DNA of 64,000 nucleotides from Spinacia oleracea (lineage: Eukaryota; Streptophyta; Magnoliopsida; Caryophyllales; Amaranthaceae): NCBI RefSeq assembly GCF_020520425.1, contig NC_079491.1:4265143-4329142 (forward strand), written 5' to 3'. Positions 1 through 9,326 of the stretch are shown one piece after another. The notes below the pieces were generated by a model. The model searched no databases, had not been told where the DNA came from, and saw nothing but the letters and a program-made list of their open reading frames with translations. Position 1 is the first letter of the stretch; each line of letters opens with the position of its first letter. The position numbers and the translations under genes are program-made.

Positions 1-19
1 AGCTGTTTTTGATCTTAAA

Positions 20-931
20 ATGAAATCTGCTTTCTCTCTTTATAATGCCTTTTACGTCGACTGGAATTTTGCTAACATTTGTTTACAAGGAAAAGAATTA
101 GGTGCCAGTCAGGTTCCAGGTTTGACTAAGAAGACATGGATCCCCCCAAAAGATGGAGTTATGAAATTGAATGTGGATGGAGCATGGAAATCAGATGCAG
201 TTGCTGGTGGTGGAGGAGTTTTCATAAGATCTACTGGTTCTTGGTTTGTGGGATTCTCCAGTAAATTCACAGTTACATCACCTCTTGCTTCGGAATTATA
301 TGCACTAAGGGAGGGTCTTATTATTGCAAGAGACTTCAAGTTTGAAAAGTTGGAAGTTGAAACAGATGCCTTGCATCTTAAAATGCTGTTAGGAAAGATT
401 GAGGAGCAGGATCATCATGAGCTTGGTCTAGTTTTGAGAGAAGTAGCTGCTCTTCTAAGCCGGAGCTGGGTTGTGGGTTTGTCTCATATTCCAAAATTTT
501 GCAACAAAGTTGCTCATTCCCTTGCTGCTCATTCCTTAATCATGGATGTTGGTAGTAAGATGCATTACATCATTCCCTCTTGTGCTAAAGGAGAGTATGA
601 AGCTGATTTTGAAAATGCAAATCCAGAGTATGTCAGTGCTATTGCGAGGAATGCAAGAGAACAGGCGCTTTCAATTGTTGGGGAAAAACGACCACATGAT
701 AATGCAGATACTTTGAACCAAGTTGATACCTCTATTCCAGCTTCAGAATTGGTTTTTGGTTCGATAGTTACAGATATTAGAGAAGTGGTGGAGAAATTAA
801 AAGATACTGATAATAATACTCGTAACAAGGGCAAAGGTATAGCTTTCACACCTTTTGTTGTTGGTGGTTCAACAATGGATACAGCCATTGAAATTGTTGA
901 AGTTGAAGAAGGAGAGATTACCAACAACTGA
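20..931 (+). CDS. RNase H-like (RVT_3) domain protein, retroelement-type, 5' end possibly beyond window
   Basis: A 303-residue frame whose residues ~40-175 match the plant RNase H-like domain found at the C-terminus of LINE-type retrotransposon polyproteins and in many stand-alone plant proteins. Visible: WIPPKDGVMKLNVDGAW with acidic D53, ASELYAL with E92, and VETDA with D116. The fourth active-site position, usually Asp in an 'AD-LA' motif, is His166 (VAHSLA). The frame stays open upstream of the Met to the window edge, so the true start may lie outside; I saw no reverse transcriptase here. The C-terminal ~120 residues (acidic, ending EIVEVEEGEITNN) are not part of the domain and I do not recognise them. 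It could be a LINE relic or a domesticated RNase H-like gene. Domain assignment is fairly sure; whether it is a living gene is not. Confidence 0.6.
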   Translation: MKSAFSLYNAFYVDWNFANICLQGKELGASQVPGLTKKTWIPPKDGVMKLNVDGAWKSDAVAGGGGVFIRSTGSWFVGFSSKFTVTSPLASELYALREGLIIARDFKFEKLEVETDALHLKMLLGKIEEQDHHELGLVLREVAALLSRSWVVGLSHIPKFCNKVAHSLAAHSLIMDVGSKMHYIIPSCAKGEYEADFENANPEYVSAIARNAREQALSIVGEKRPHDNADTLNQVDTSIPASELVFGSIVTDIREVVEKLKDTDNNTRNKGKGIAFTPFVVGGSTMDTAIEIVEVEEGEITNN

Positions 932-1434
932 AGCAGTTTACTTTCAGAAGTTACACAAGCTTTTTGGAGGAAGAGAAAAGGGACGATATGGTTTTTGATG
1001 CTTCCTATGCTTGTTTTTATTTTGCTTTCGGTTTTTTTTAAGGTTTTTAAGTCTCTTTACAAGATACATGATAAGTAAATGTTTTCACCCCTTTTTGGCA
1101 AGTTTTTGGGTTCGATGGGGGTTTGCGAGGATGTATGTGGGCCTTTGGAACTTTAATTTTGCCTTCGCTAAGCGAGGCTTTTTCACCTGTACATTTTTGT
1201 AAGATATTAATATAATTTCGTCGGCTTGAGTTAAAAAAAGACAAGTTTAATTTGCAATCTTTATAATAAGATTATAAGAGTGGATACATGATATAACTGG
1301 TTGTACATTATCAAGAATAACCATCGTTGTTACTCCGTACGTATTATTTTTTGGCTCATTTATTGTTTCAATTTGAGCAAATAAAGTGTCGGATAAAGTA
1401 GTAATTAGAGTTTATACAAATAATACTTTACTCA
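932..1434. other. AT-rich spacer, no gene seen
   Basis: No convincing coding sequence or repeat. It may contain the 3' flank of the preceding ORF; no clear poly(A) tail of a LINE was found. Confidence 0.4.
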
Positions 1435-1753
1435 GGGTGCGTTATATTCACCTGATTTTCACTTATTTTTTTCTTAACTTATCTTATCTGATTTTAACTG
1501 AACTTATCTAAAGATATTAAAATTTATCAAAACTTATTTTAGTTATAAGTTGTACTTGGTCAACCCTTTTTTTTTCCTGAACTTATATGTTTTTGTTCAG
1601 ATAAGATAAGTTCAGAAGAAATAGGGTTGATCAAATTACAATTTATAACTAAACTAAGTTTTTATAAATCCTGACGAGTTCTGATAAGTTCAAATAAGTT
1701 TAGATAAGATAACTTCAGGAAAATAAGTGAAAATAAGGTGAATAGAATGCACC
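1435..1753. mobile_element. Tourist-like MITE, 'GGTGCGTT..ATTCACC' family, strongly foldback
   Basis: The ends are inverted repeats: GGGTGCGTTATATTCACCTG on the left pairs with GGTGAATAGAATGCACC on the right, continuing through ATTTTCACTTATTTT / AAAATAAGTGAAAAT. Much of the interior is also palindromic (AACTTATCT... / ...AGATAAGTT; TTGGTCAACCC / GGGTTGATCAA). Relatives occur at 41,291-41,445 (flanked by TAA on both sides) and 62,556-62,841, with fragments at 19,871 and about 57,130. This copy is flanked by TCA/TTA, so its 3-bp duplication is imperfect. Confidence 0.7.
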
Positions 1754-2367
1754 TTAGTAGTTTTATAAATAAATTACTCCGTAATACAAAGTAGTGATAG
1801 AAAAATTATGATATCAAAAAATAAAAACTTTAATACTCGTAGAAACATTATGTAAATTTGTAATTAAAAATTAATGTCAAAATGTATGCAAGTTTCACAA
1901 ATGTAAATCACAATCACTAATTTTTAAATGGACCTGATCCATATTAAATTCATTGTGACTCAATGACTCATACCTTAAAAAAAAAAATCAACAACTTGAT
2001 TCTAATTTATTTTGATGTGTTTATTAAAATTATTATGAAAATACTATCAAATTGGTGTCATTAGTATATGTTGTGCTTGAATAATGCGATTTTAAATCAC
2101 AATTTTTTATTTTTTTTAAAAGTTACTTTGATTAAAAAAAATGGTTAATATATCTTAAAAATATGGTTTTTAACGTATTAAAATTACTACGTGAAATATA
2201 AATGTCACAGTGTACGTAAAATGGGTGTTATAATAAATTATTGATTTTAGATCCACAATAACATACTCCGTAATTGTAAACCAGATCCGCGCAAGAATTA
2301 TCCTATATAAATTACTTTTTACGAGTGTAACCTAATAATGAAAAATAAAAGGTTTATAAAAATACAA
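1754..2367. other. AT-rich spacer, nothing recognised
   Basis: Low-complexity AT-rich sequence with frequent stops in all frames; no gene or bounded repeat seen. Confidence 0.4.
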
Positions 2368-2592
2368 ACTTTTATCTAAGACGGTCTTACACAAAAAATC
2401 ACCTTGGTATCATATAAGTTAAATAATGAAATCAATTAGTTAAGCACTGCAACTAATTAGTTAAGCACTAAAACCAATTAGTTAAACAATGAAACTAATA
2501 AGTTAAGACCTAAAACTAATTAGTTAAGAAATTGAACCAATTAGTTAAGTAACCAAAGTGGTCTTTCCGGTAAGGCGGTCTTACACAAAAGT
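2368..2592. mobile_element. MITE with internal ~20-bp tandem repeats (AAGACGGTCTTACAC ends)
   Basis: The edges read ACTTTTATCTAAGACGGTC on the left and GGCGGTCTTACACAAAAGT on the right, an inverted pair. The interior is five to six diverged copies of a roughly 20-bp unit of the type 'AACTAATTAGTTAAGCA'. Two other copies of the same architecture lie at 13,074-13,210 and 29,305-29,666. The superfamily is not resolved. Confidence 0.55.
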
Positions 2593-2924
2593 TACCGTTA
2601 TAAAAAATGGAAAGCGAAAAAGGAAAGTGATGCGTCGGCAGAGGAAGAAAACGGTTAGGATAAAAGGGCCCACGAAAGAAGAACGGTCAACCGTCAAGTG
2701 GTGGACCATTAAAGGAGAAACACGTGGCCGTATCGTGGCAACTGTGAATAACGGATAATAACGGATGGTCCCATTTGACGACAAGCGGGGGGAAATGGTG
2801 CGTTGGTCTGGGGAGGTTTGGTAGTGTGTTGCTTCCTTGGTTGACCTCTTCCCCTTGTTTTACTCCCTCTAACCAAGCCGTGATGTTTGGCCAATAATCT
2901 CCATTTTTATTTTATTTTATTTTA
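2593..2924. other. Spacer with no supported gene
   Basis: More GC-rich than its flanks (about 2,600-2,850) and holds a 66-codon Lys/Arg-rich frame, but I see no domain, splice context or homologue I can name, so no gene is called. Confidence 0.35.
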
Positions 2925-3209
2925 CTTAAAAAATTCGAATTTTTTTTTTTACTATTTAAAAAATTAAATTTGTATTTTACCACCTAAAAATAATTTAAAA
3001 CTTGTTATTACTGCCTGAAAGAGAAAAAATAGATGAAACCTTTATGTACACTACAAAAAAATTGCACCATCAACGACGGAAAAATTCCATCGCTAAAAGC
3101 CAATAATCGTTAATTAATGACGGGACTTCCTGTCGCGAACCCGTCATAAAAGAGGGTCGTCGTTAATGGAAAATCTCGTCGTTAACCCGTCGTAAAATAC
3201 ATTTGCGAC

Positions 3210-3518
3210 TGAAGAAAAACGAAACAGAATGGAAAATATTGATTGAGAGAAGAAGAAGAAAGCAGAATCTTATTTCTGTTTTTCTGTATTAGAGATAATA
3301 TAATTATTACAGCAATGAAGTATATATAGTACGGCTTAGGGATCTAGATTGTTCTAAAGTTTGTTATAACAAACTCATAACTAACTTGCTGACTGTATGC
3401 TGACAAAGCAGCATCAGCAGCAGAACAACAGCATAGCATCAGCAGCAACACTACAACATTAGGGAAGCAGCATCACTAAACTGTTAGTATGCATAGAATG
3501 ATAATGCTATAATCAACA
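3210..3518 (-). repeat. 3' LTR of the copia element
   Basis: 309 bp. Read on the minus strand it starts TGTTGATTATAGC and ends TTCTTCA, the TG...CA convention. It contains a TATATATA stretch (about 3,322-3,329) that may be the LTR promoter TATA box, and CAG/CAGCAT-rich sequence. One mismatch to the other LTR, at 3,333. Confidence 0.95.
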
Positions 3519-3528
3519 TCCCCCCTCA
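3519..3528 (-). other. Polypurine tract of the copia element
   Basis: Minus strand TGAGGGGGGA sits directly against the 3' LTR, as needed for plus-strand DNA priming. The polyprotein stop codon (TGA, 3,526-3,528) is the first three bases of this stretch, so coding sequence runs right up to the priming site. Confidence 0.85.
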
Positions 3529-6500
3529 AGATGGAGCGTCACAAGCTCCAATCTTGGAAAGAAGTGTCTGAAATTGTGTAGAACACAATGGCTTAGTGAA
3601 GATATCTGCTAATTGTTGCTGAGTAGGCAAGTAATTTAGATGCAGTAGCCCTTCCAAAACCTTATCTCTGGTGAAGTGACAGTCAATCTCTATGTGTTTA
3701 GTGCGTTCATGAAACACTGGATTTTTAGCAATGTGGAGAGCTGACTGATTATCACAGTGTAGTGTGATTGGCTTCAAATGATGAACTCCCAAGTCCTCTA
3801 ACAGGTTGACAATCCAAGTAACTTCTGAGGCAGCTGCTGCCATTGCTCTATATTCAGCTTCTGCAGAGGATTTAGAAACTGTCCCTTGCTTTTTAGACTT
3901 CCATGAGACTGGTGATCCACCAAGCAATAAAATGTACCCTGTGACTGATCTTCTAGTATCAGGACAAGATGCCCAATCTGAGTCAGAAAATGCTTGTAAA
4001 CTAACAGCATCTGATGCTTTCAGCAATATCCCTTGACCTTCAGTGTGTGCTAGATATCTTAGAGTGTGGTGCAGAGCTGCCACATGGTGTTCTCTAGGAT
4101 TCTTCAAAAATTGACTGAGAGTTTGGACAGCATAAGAAAGGTCAGGTCTTGTGTGGGTTAGGAAATTGAGTTTTCCTACTAAAGACCTATATTTCTCAGT
4201 ATCAGAATAGAACTCTCCTTCTGTGTTTGATAATTTAACAGTCATGGGCAAAGGAGTGATTGCTCTCTTAGTGGTATCAAAACCACAAGATTCAATAAGT
4301 TCTCTAGTGAACTTCTTCTGGCTCAGAATAATCCCATCTGTAGTATAGCCCACCTCCATACCAAGGAAATAGTTTAACCTCCCTAGATCCTTGATACTGA
4401 ATGTTTGATGAAGATATGCTTTTAATGCTTTCAGTGTATCAACATCTGTTCCTGTCAAAATGATGTCATCTACATAAACTGCTGCAATGTTGATGTGACC
4501 ATTTTGTTTGTTGATGAACAAACTGTAATCATACTTGGATTGTATGAAACCTTGTGTCTCTAAAGCAGTCAACAACTTCTCATGCCATTGTCTTGATGCT
4601 TGTTTTAAGCCATAAATGGATTTAACCAATCTGCAAACTTTGTTGGTTGGATTGTCTACCCCTTCAGGCATCTGCATATACACTTCTTCTTTGAGATCCC
4701 CATGTAGGAAAGCATTATTGACATCTAGCTGAAAAAGGGGCCATTTTCTACTAGCTGCAACTGCTAGCAAGCATCTAATAGTACTCATCTTCACAACAGG
4801 GCTAAAAGTTTCCTCATAATCAATACCATACTTCTGGTTGTACCCTTTAGCCACTAATCTGGCTTTGCACCTTTCCAGTGCACCTGTGGATCTCAATTTC
4901 ACTTTGAACACCCACTTGCACCCTATATCCTTTTTTCCTTTTGGTAATTCCACTAATTCCCAAGTGTAGTTTCTATCCAAGGCTTCCAGTTCTTTCTTCA
5001 TTGCTTCAAGCCATAATGGATGTTTAGCAGCTTGAGTATAGGACACTGGTTCTGTGATAGTACAAACTTGAGACAAAAAAGCTTGAAATTCATCTGGAAA
5101 TGTGACATATGAAACTAGATTACACCAATGCTTGGTGACAATAGGGGTGTCTGTGTTGGTGGATGATACTGCAAAACACTCATAAGCATCTAAGTAACCT
5201 GGTGATTTATGTATTCTTGCAGATTGTCTGATAATAGGATAAGGGAGAGATGAATTGGAGGAACTGGAAGTGGAATCTGTGGAATGAGTGGTGTTTGGGT
5301 GGGATTCAGAAGAAGAGTTAGAGTTATTAGGAGTTTGAGTGGTGTTTGAGGGAGGTGGTGTTGGAGATGGAGAAGAATTGAACTGTGTATGCACAGAATC
5401 TGTAGATGTGGCTGATTCTGTGGGTGGTGGTGAATGTACAGGCAAAGAGTGAGGTGGAAAGATGTTTGCAGAAGAAGTGAAATCAGGTGGATCAAAAATT
5501 GTAGGTGACATGAAGCTAGGTAAGTAGATGGCATTAGTATAGGGAGAAGGTGAAAGGCTGTGTTTTAGATAGAGATGAAAAGGAAAATGTTTCTCATGAA
5601 AATGGATATCTCTGGTTACAAAGAATCTATTTGTGTCTATCTCCAGTACTTTGTATCCCTTCTGAGTAGTAGAGTATCCCATGAACACACAAGGTGTTGC
5701 TCTAGGATTCATCTTGTTTCTCCCAACCTTAGATGTGGATACATAACAAAGACAACCAAAGGTTCTTAAATGTGAGAGGCTTGGAGTTTGTTTAAACAAT
5801 CTGTAGTAAGGTGTTTCAAGATCTAAGGATTGTAGAGGCATCCTGTTGATCAGATAAGCAGCACAAAGGACACACTCTCCCCAATACCTCTCTGGCACCT
5901 TAGATTGAATGTACAATGCTCTTGCTGTTTCTAGTAAATGCTTGTGTTTCCTTTCTACAACACCATTCTGTTGTGGAGTATGACTACAGCTAGTTTGAGT
6001 CAAAATACCAAGAGTCTGATATAATTTTTTCATGTCACCTTCACAAAACTCTTTAGCATTGTCTGATCTGATGCATTTCACTGTCATTCCAAACTGTGTT
6101 TTCACCATGTTTAAGAAATTGCTCATGACAGTAACACAATCACTTTTCTGTTTCAGAAAATGTAACCAAGTAAATCTGGTATAATCATCCACAATTGTCA
6201 GAAATTGATTACATCCAGTAGGAGTTTTTACAGAATGAGGGCCCCAAATATCTATGTGTATAAGATCAAAAGGACCAGTTGACTTAATGCTACTAGAAGG
6301 AAAGCTAAGTCTAGTCTGTTTGGCAGCAGGACATACTTGACAGATAGTATCCTGTAAACAAGGTGTGATCACACAGCTAGGGTTTATTAGTTTCAACCTA
6401 CTGAAAGGTAAATGACCAAGTCTTAAGTGCCACAACTTGGCATTGTCTACAGTAGAGAGACAAGCTACACTACATGTGTGTGTCTGCACAGAATTAGCTT

Positions 6501-8037
6501 CTCCCAACTTCTTTTCTGCCAAATTGTATAAGCCTGACTTCACATCACCAAGAGGAATCAACTTCCCTTGCTGACAGCAAACAAAACACTTGTCATGAGT
6601 AAAGTGAATCTCACAATCCAAATCTTGACACAGTTTGTGCACAGATATTAAGTTGTACTTAAAATCTGGTACATACAGCACATTATTTAGGGTTATGTCA
6701 TCATTAAGAGTTACTGAACCAATGTGAGTGACAGCTATTTTACTCCCATCAGGTATAGTTATGTAGGTGTTTTGTTTCTTAACAGCTTCATAACTAGTAA
6801 ATTGTGTCAGGTCATAGCAATAATGGTCTGAAGCACCACTGTCTAAAAGCCACTTAGAATTTGTATGAGACAGTAAACAAATATTACCTGCCATCATAGC
6901 TGAGTTTGTTCCAGTCCCTGCACTCTGCTGTTGCTTAGCCAACATATCCATGAGCTGTTGATATTGGTCCATAGTAATCACTGGATTAGTTTCAGATTGT
7001 GGCACTGTTGTTTCTCCTTCATTAGAATCACCTCCAAAAGAAACAGCAGCTGTTTTGTTGTCCCTAGTCTTAAAACCAGGTGGATAACCATGGATCTTGA
7101 AGCATCTCTCCACACTGTGACCCTGGATTTGGCAATGAGTGCAATAATAGTTGGATCCTGGTTTACCATATCTTGTATTAGTTCCAGTTTTCTGAAAACC
7201 AGATTGAAATCCTGTTTGCTGAGTCTTGTAGCTCTTGTTGTTATTGTTCCAGTGATCTCCATTGAATCTTCTCTTTTCAGCTGCAAATGCCAATGTTTCC
7301 ACTTGATTACTAGCCTGAGACACCTCTTTGTGTCTTTCTTCTTGAGCAAACAACCTGTAGGCTTCAGAAACTTTTGGCAAAGTAGGCACCATGAGTACAT
7401 TGCCTCTAATTGTAGCAAACTGATCATTGAGCTTCATCATGAACTGCATGACCATTTTTTCTTGTTGTCTTTGGAAAAATTTCTTGGTCACATTGCAAGT
7501 ACAATTGTTGCAGGTGCAATAAGGCAAGGGATGAGCCTCTTCAATTGCATCCCATATAGACTTGATTTTAGTAAAAAATTCAGACACAGACTTGTTTCCT
7601 TGTGCTATCTCAGCTAATTTTTGTTCGAGTGAATAAATTTGAGCCAAAGAAGCAAATCCAAATCTATCCTCTAAATCAAGCCAAATGTCTCTTGCAGATT
7701 TGAGAAACATAACACTCTTAGCAATTACCTCATTCAGATTTCCTAGGATCAGAGAGCATACCAAATCATTGCACCTTTCCCAAGCTTTGCATTCTACTGT
7801 TCCAGCATCTGGCTTCATGTAGCTTCCATCAACAAATCCAATTTTGTTCTTTGCTGATAAAGCTAATAGCATCGATCTTTTCCAGCTAGTGAATCCTTCT
7901 TCACCATTGAACTTGAATGAAACCAGTTGTACTGAATTAGCATCAGATGGATGTATGTAATATATGCTAGTTGGATCTTGATTTGGTGGAAGATCTTTGT
8001 GTGAATTGGTGTTAACATTCTCATCACCAGCAGCCAT
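3526..8037 (-). CDS. copia gag-pol polyprotein, intact
   Basis: 1,503 residues with no internal stop. Domains in order: Gag of the UBN2 type (~25-240), a CCHC zinc knuckle (CTHCQIQGHSVERC, ~296-309), an aspartic protease with DSGA at ~399, the integrase zinc-binding H-H-C-C region (~536-570), the integrase core with its acidic triad (IHID ~592, RSDN ~656, NGVVERKH ~691), a Ser/Pro/Thr-rich linker (~800-950), reverse transcriptase (~985-1,230, catalytic YVDD ~1,187), and RNase H (~1,350-1,480; SDSDWAS, SSAEAEYRA, LHCDNQSA). All key catalytic residues are present. The Met at 8,037 follows a 230-base leader from the primer site and opens directly into Gag (MAAGDENV). No envelope-like frame. Gag and Pol are in one frame, as is usual for copia. 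Confidence 0.95.
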   Translation of the reverse strand: MAAGDENVNTNSHKDLPPNQDPTSIYYIHPSDANSVQLVSFKFNGEEGFTSWKRSMLLALSAKNKIGFVDGSYMKPDAGTVECKAWERCNDLVCSLILGNLNEVIAKSVMFLKSARDIWLDLEDRFGFASLAQIYSLEQKLAEIAQGNKSVSEFFTKIKSIWDAIEEAHPLPYCTCNNCTCNVTKKFFQRQQEKMVMQFMMKLNDQFATIRGNVLMVPTLPKVSEAYRLFAQEERHKEVSQASNQVETLAFAAEKRRFNGDHWNNNNKSYKTQQTGFQSGFQKTGTNTRYGKPGSNYYCTHCQIQGHSVERCFKIHGYPPGFKTRDNKTAAVSFGGDSNEGETTVPQSETNPVITMDQYQQLMDMLAKQQQSAGTGTNSAMMAGNICLLSHTNSKWLLDSGASDHYCYDLTQFTSYEAVKKQNTYITIPDGSKIAVTHIGSVTLNDDITLNNVLYVPDFKYNLISVHKLCQDLDCEIHFTHDKCFVCCQQGKLIPLGDVKSGLYNLAEKKLGEANSVQTHTCSVACLSTVDNAKLWHLRLGHLPFSRLKLINPSCVITPCLQDTICQVCPAAKQTRLSFPSSSIKSTGPFDLIHIDIWGPHSVKTPTGCNQFLTIVDDYTRFTWLHFLKQKSDCVTVMSNFLNMVKTQFGMTVKCIRSDNAKEFCEGDMKKLYQTLGILTQTSCSHTPQQNGVVERKHKHLLETARALYIQSKVPERYWGECVLCAAYLINRMPLQSLDLETPYYRLFKQTPSLSHLRTFGCLCYVSTSKVGRNKMNPRATPCVFMGYSTTQKGYKVLEIDTNRFFVTRDIHFHEKHFPFHLYLKHSLSPSPYTNAIYLPSFMSPTIFDPPDFTSSANIFPPHSLPVHSPPPTESATSTDSVHTQFNSSPSPTPPPSNTTQTPNNSNSSSESHPNTTHSTDSTSSSSNSSLPYPIIRQSARIHKSPGYLDAYECFAVSSTNTDTPIVTKHWCNLVSYVTFPDEFQAFLSQVCTITEPVSYTQAAKHPLWLEAMKKELEALDRNYTWELVELPKGKKDIGCKWVFKVKLRSTGALERCKARLVAKGYNQKYGIDYEETFSPVVKMSTIRCLLAVAASRKWPLFQLDVNNAFLHGDLKEEVYMQMPEGVDNPTNKVCRLVKSIYGLKQASRQWHEKLLTALETQGFIQSKYDYSLFINKQNGHINIAAVYVDDIILTGTDVDTLKALKAYLHQTFSIKDLGRLNYFLGMEVGYTTDGIILSQKKFTRELIESCGFDTTKRAITPLPMTVKLSNTEGEFYSDTEKYRSLVGKLNFLTHTRPDLSYAVQTLSQFLKNPREHHVAALHHTLRYLAHTEGQGILLKASDAVSLQAFSDSDWASCPDTRRSVTGYILLLGGSPVSWKSKKQGTVSKSSAEAEYRAMAAAASEVTWIVNLLEDLGVHHLKPITLHCDNQSALHIAKNPVFHERTKHIEIDCHFTRDKVLEGLLHLNYLPTQQQLADIFTKPLCSTQFQTLLSKIGACDAPS

Positions 8038-8249
8038 TTTCAGCAGTTTTGTTCAAAATATCAGCAGTTTTGATCAAGATGATCAAGACAAAATCAGAAA
8101 CCAATGGAAACACAAATCCAGAATCAGAAAGAATACCACAAATTCCAGTGAACAAACACTAGAATCGATTGATCAATTTGACAACAAACAAAGACATAAC
8201 TGCTAACAGTTTTGCGGAATTTTTCAGAAAAAATGAGCCAAGGATCGTT

Positions 8250-8267
8250 GATCCTGCTCTGATACCA
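8250..8267 (-). other. Primer binding site, tRNA-iMet type
   Basis: Minus strand TGGTATCAGAGCAGGATC begins immediately inside the 5' LTR. TGGTATCAGAGC is the standard plant copia complement to the 3' end of initiator tRNA-Met. Confidence 0.93.
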
Positions 8268-8576
8268 TGAAGAAAAACGAAACAGAATGGAAAATATTGA
8301 TTGAGAGAAGAAGAAGAAAGCAGAATCTTATTTCTGTTTTTCTGTATTAGAGATAATATAATTATTACAGCAATGAAGTATATATAGTACAGCTTAGGGA
8401 TCTAGATTGTTCTAAAGTTTGTTATAACAAACTCATAACTAACTTGCTGACTGTATGCTGACAAAGCAGCATCAGCAGCAGAACAACAGCATAGCATCAG
8501 CAGCAACACTACAACATTAGGGAAGCAGCATCACTAAACTGTTAGTATGCATAGAATGATAATGCTATAATCAACA
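8268..8576 (-). repeat. 5' LTR of the copia element
   Basis: 309 bp, identical to the 3' LTR except A at 8,391. Drives transcription leftward on the minus strand; TATA-like TATATATA is at the equivalent position (about 8,380-8,387). Confidence 0.95.
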
Positions 8577-9326
8577 GCGACGGTTGTTCCCGTCTTTGTA
8601 TGGTTGTTAGTCCCGTCGCAAAAGGCTTTTACGGCGGGATTTATGACCCGTCGTAATTAAGTTGTCATTAAAGATACAAATTCTTGTAGTGGTCTGACTA
8701 CCTAATACAATTTTCTTTCAATTTTTTACACTCCGTGTGTGATTTCCTTATTTCTTTACTTTCATTAAATTTTGTCAATTTTTTGAGTTAATGGTAGTGA
8801 AAAATTATGTAAATTCAGGTAACATAAGGAAGTTGGAGAAGATAAAAGAGTTAAATACATGAAATCGTGGAAGAATAGAACATATAAGAAGTATTACCGT
8901 TATTGTGGCCCCCTATATAACATTTTCATATATTTTCCCATTTTTTAGGTGGTAAAAAACAAGTTGTAAATTATTTTTAGGTGGTAAAATACAAGTTTTA
9001 GTTTTATAGGCGGTAAAAAGCAATTTATCCCTTATTTTATTTTATCTTCAATTTCATGCTTTAATTTTTCGGTAAATCATGGTCCTTAAAATGAAATTAC
9101 TAGCCATTTCTTGTACATTATAAAAGGACATGTTCAATATTAACTTCAACCCGAAACCAAAAAATAAGGTTTGTTACATCATCCAACCATTTGGACATCG
9201 TCTTTGCATACCATTTTATTCTCCTATGCATGATGCAAACTAAAGACTCCTTTTAAGATATCACAATAGTAGAAAGATATGTCACCCTTGTTTTATTAAA
9301 CGGCTCGAAGTAAAGAGGAGTATCCT

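Larger units (their letters stand above)
3210..8576 (-). mobile_element. Complete Ty1/copia LTR retrotransposon, young, minus strand
   Basis: Every part of a full-length element is visible: two 309-bp LTRs (3,210-3,518 and 8,268-8,576), a 5-bp target-site duplication GCGAC at 3,205-3,209 and 8,577-8,581, a tRNA-iMet primer site, a polypurine tract and one uninterrupted 1,503-codon gag-pol frame. The LTRs differ at a single base (G3333 versus A8391), so identity is about 99.7%, which implies a recent insertion. The order protease, integrase, reverse transcriptase, RNase H is diagnostic of copia. Total length is 5,367 bp. The element may still be transpositionally competent; that is inference. 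Confidence 0.97.
3049..8691. mobile_element. Non-autonomous CACTA-type element interrupted by the copia insertion
   Basis: Begins CACTACAAAAAAATTG and ends AATTCTTGTAGTG, the inverted CACTA signature. Its own sequence is only 3,049-3,209 plus 8,582-8,691, about 270 bp; the rest is the copia element. The interior has repeated CGTCG/CGACG motifs (for example CCCGTCGTAAAAT). An uninterrupted relative at 12,111-12,384 reads straight through the copia insertion point (TTTGCGACGGTTG), confirming the reconstruction. Flanking 3-mers are GTA and GTC, a two-of-three match for the expected 3-bp duplication. Confidence 0.75.
2925..9031. mobile_element. Outer long-TIR DNA element, split by the CACTA MITE and copia insertions
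   Basis: Bases ~2,950-3,040 and ~8,930-9,020 are inverted copies of one another over about 100 bp. Both contain TTTTACCACCTAAAAATAAT, followed by AACTTGTT and a second ACC/GCC unit. They frame everything between them, so an older element with long terminal inverted repeats appears to have received the CACTA-type MITE (3,049-8,691), which in turn received the copia element. T/A-rich flanks (TTATTTTA on both sides) could be a target duplication but are low complexity. The true original length, without nested parts, would be about 0.5 kb. A Mutator-like assignment is inference from the long TIRs. Confidence 0.5.

Noticed and set aside
2558-2758. 66-codon Lys/Arg-rich frame
   Set aside because: No domain, no splice context, overlaps a MITE end; composition alone is not evidence.
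5190-5534. 114-codon frame inside the copia gene
   Set aside because: Shadow frame over the Ser/Pro/Thr-rich linker of the polyprotein.
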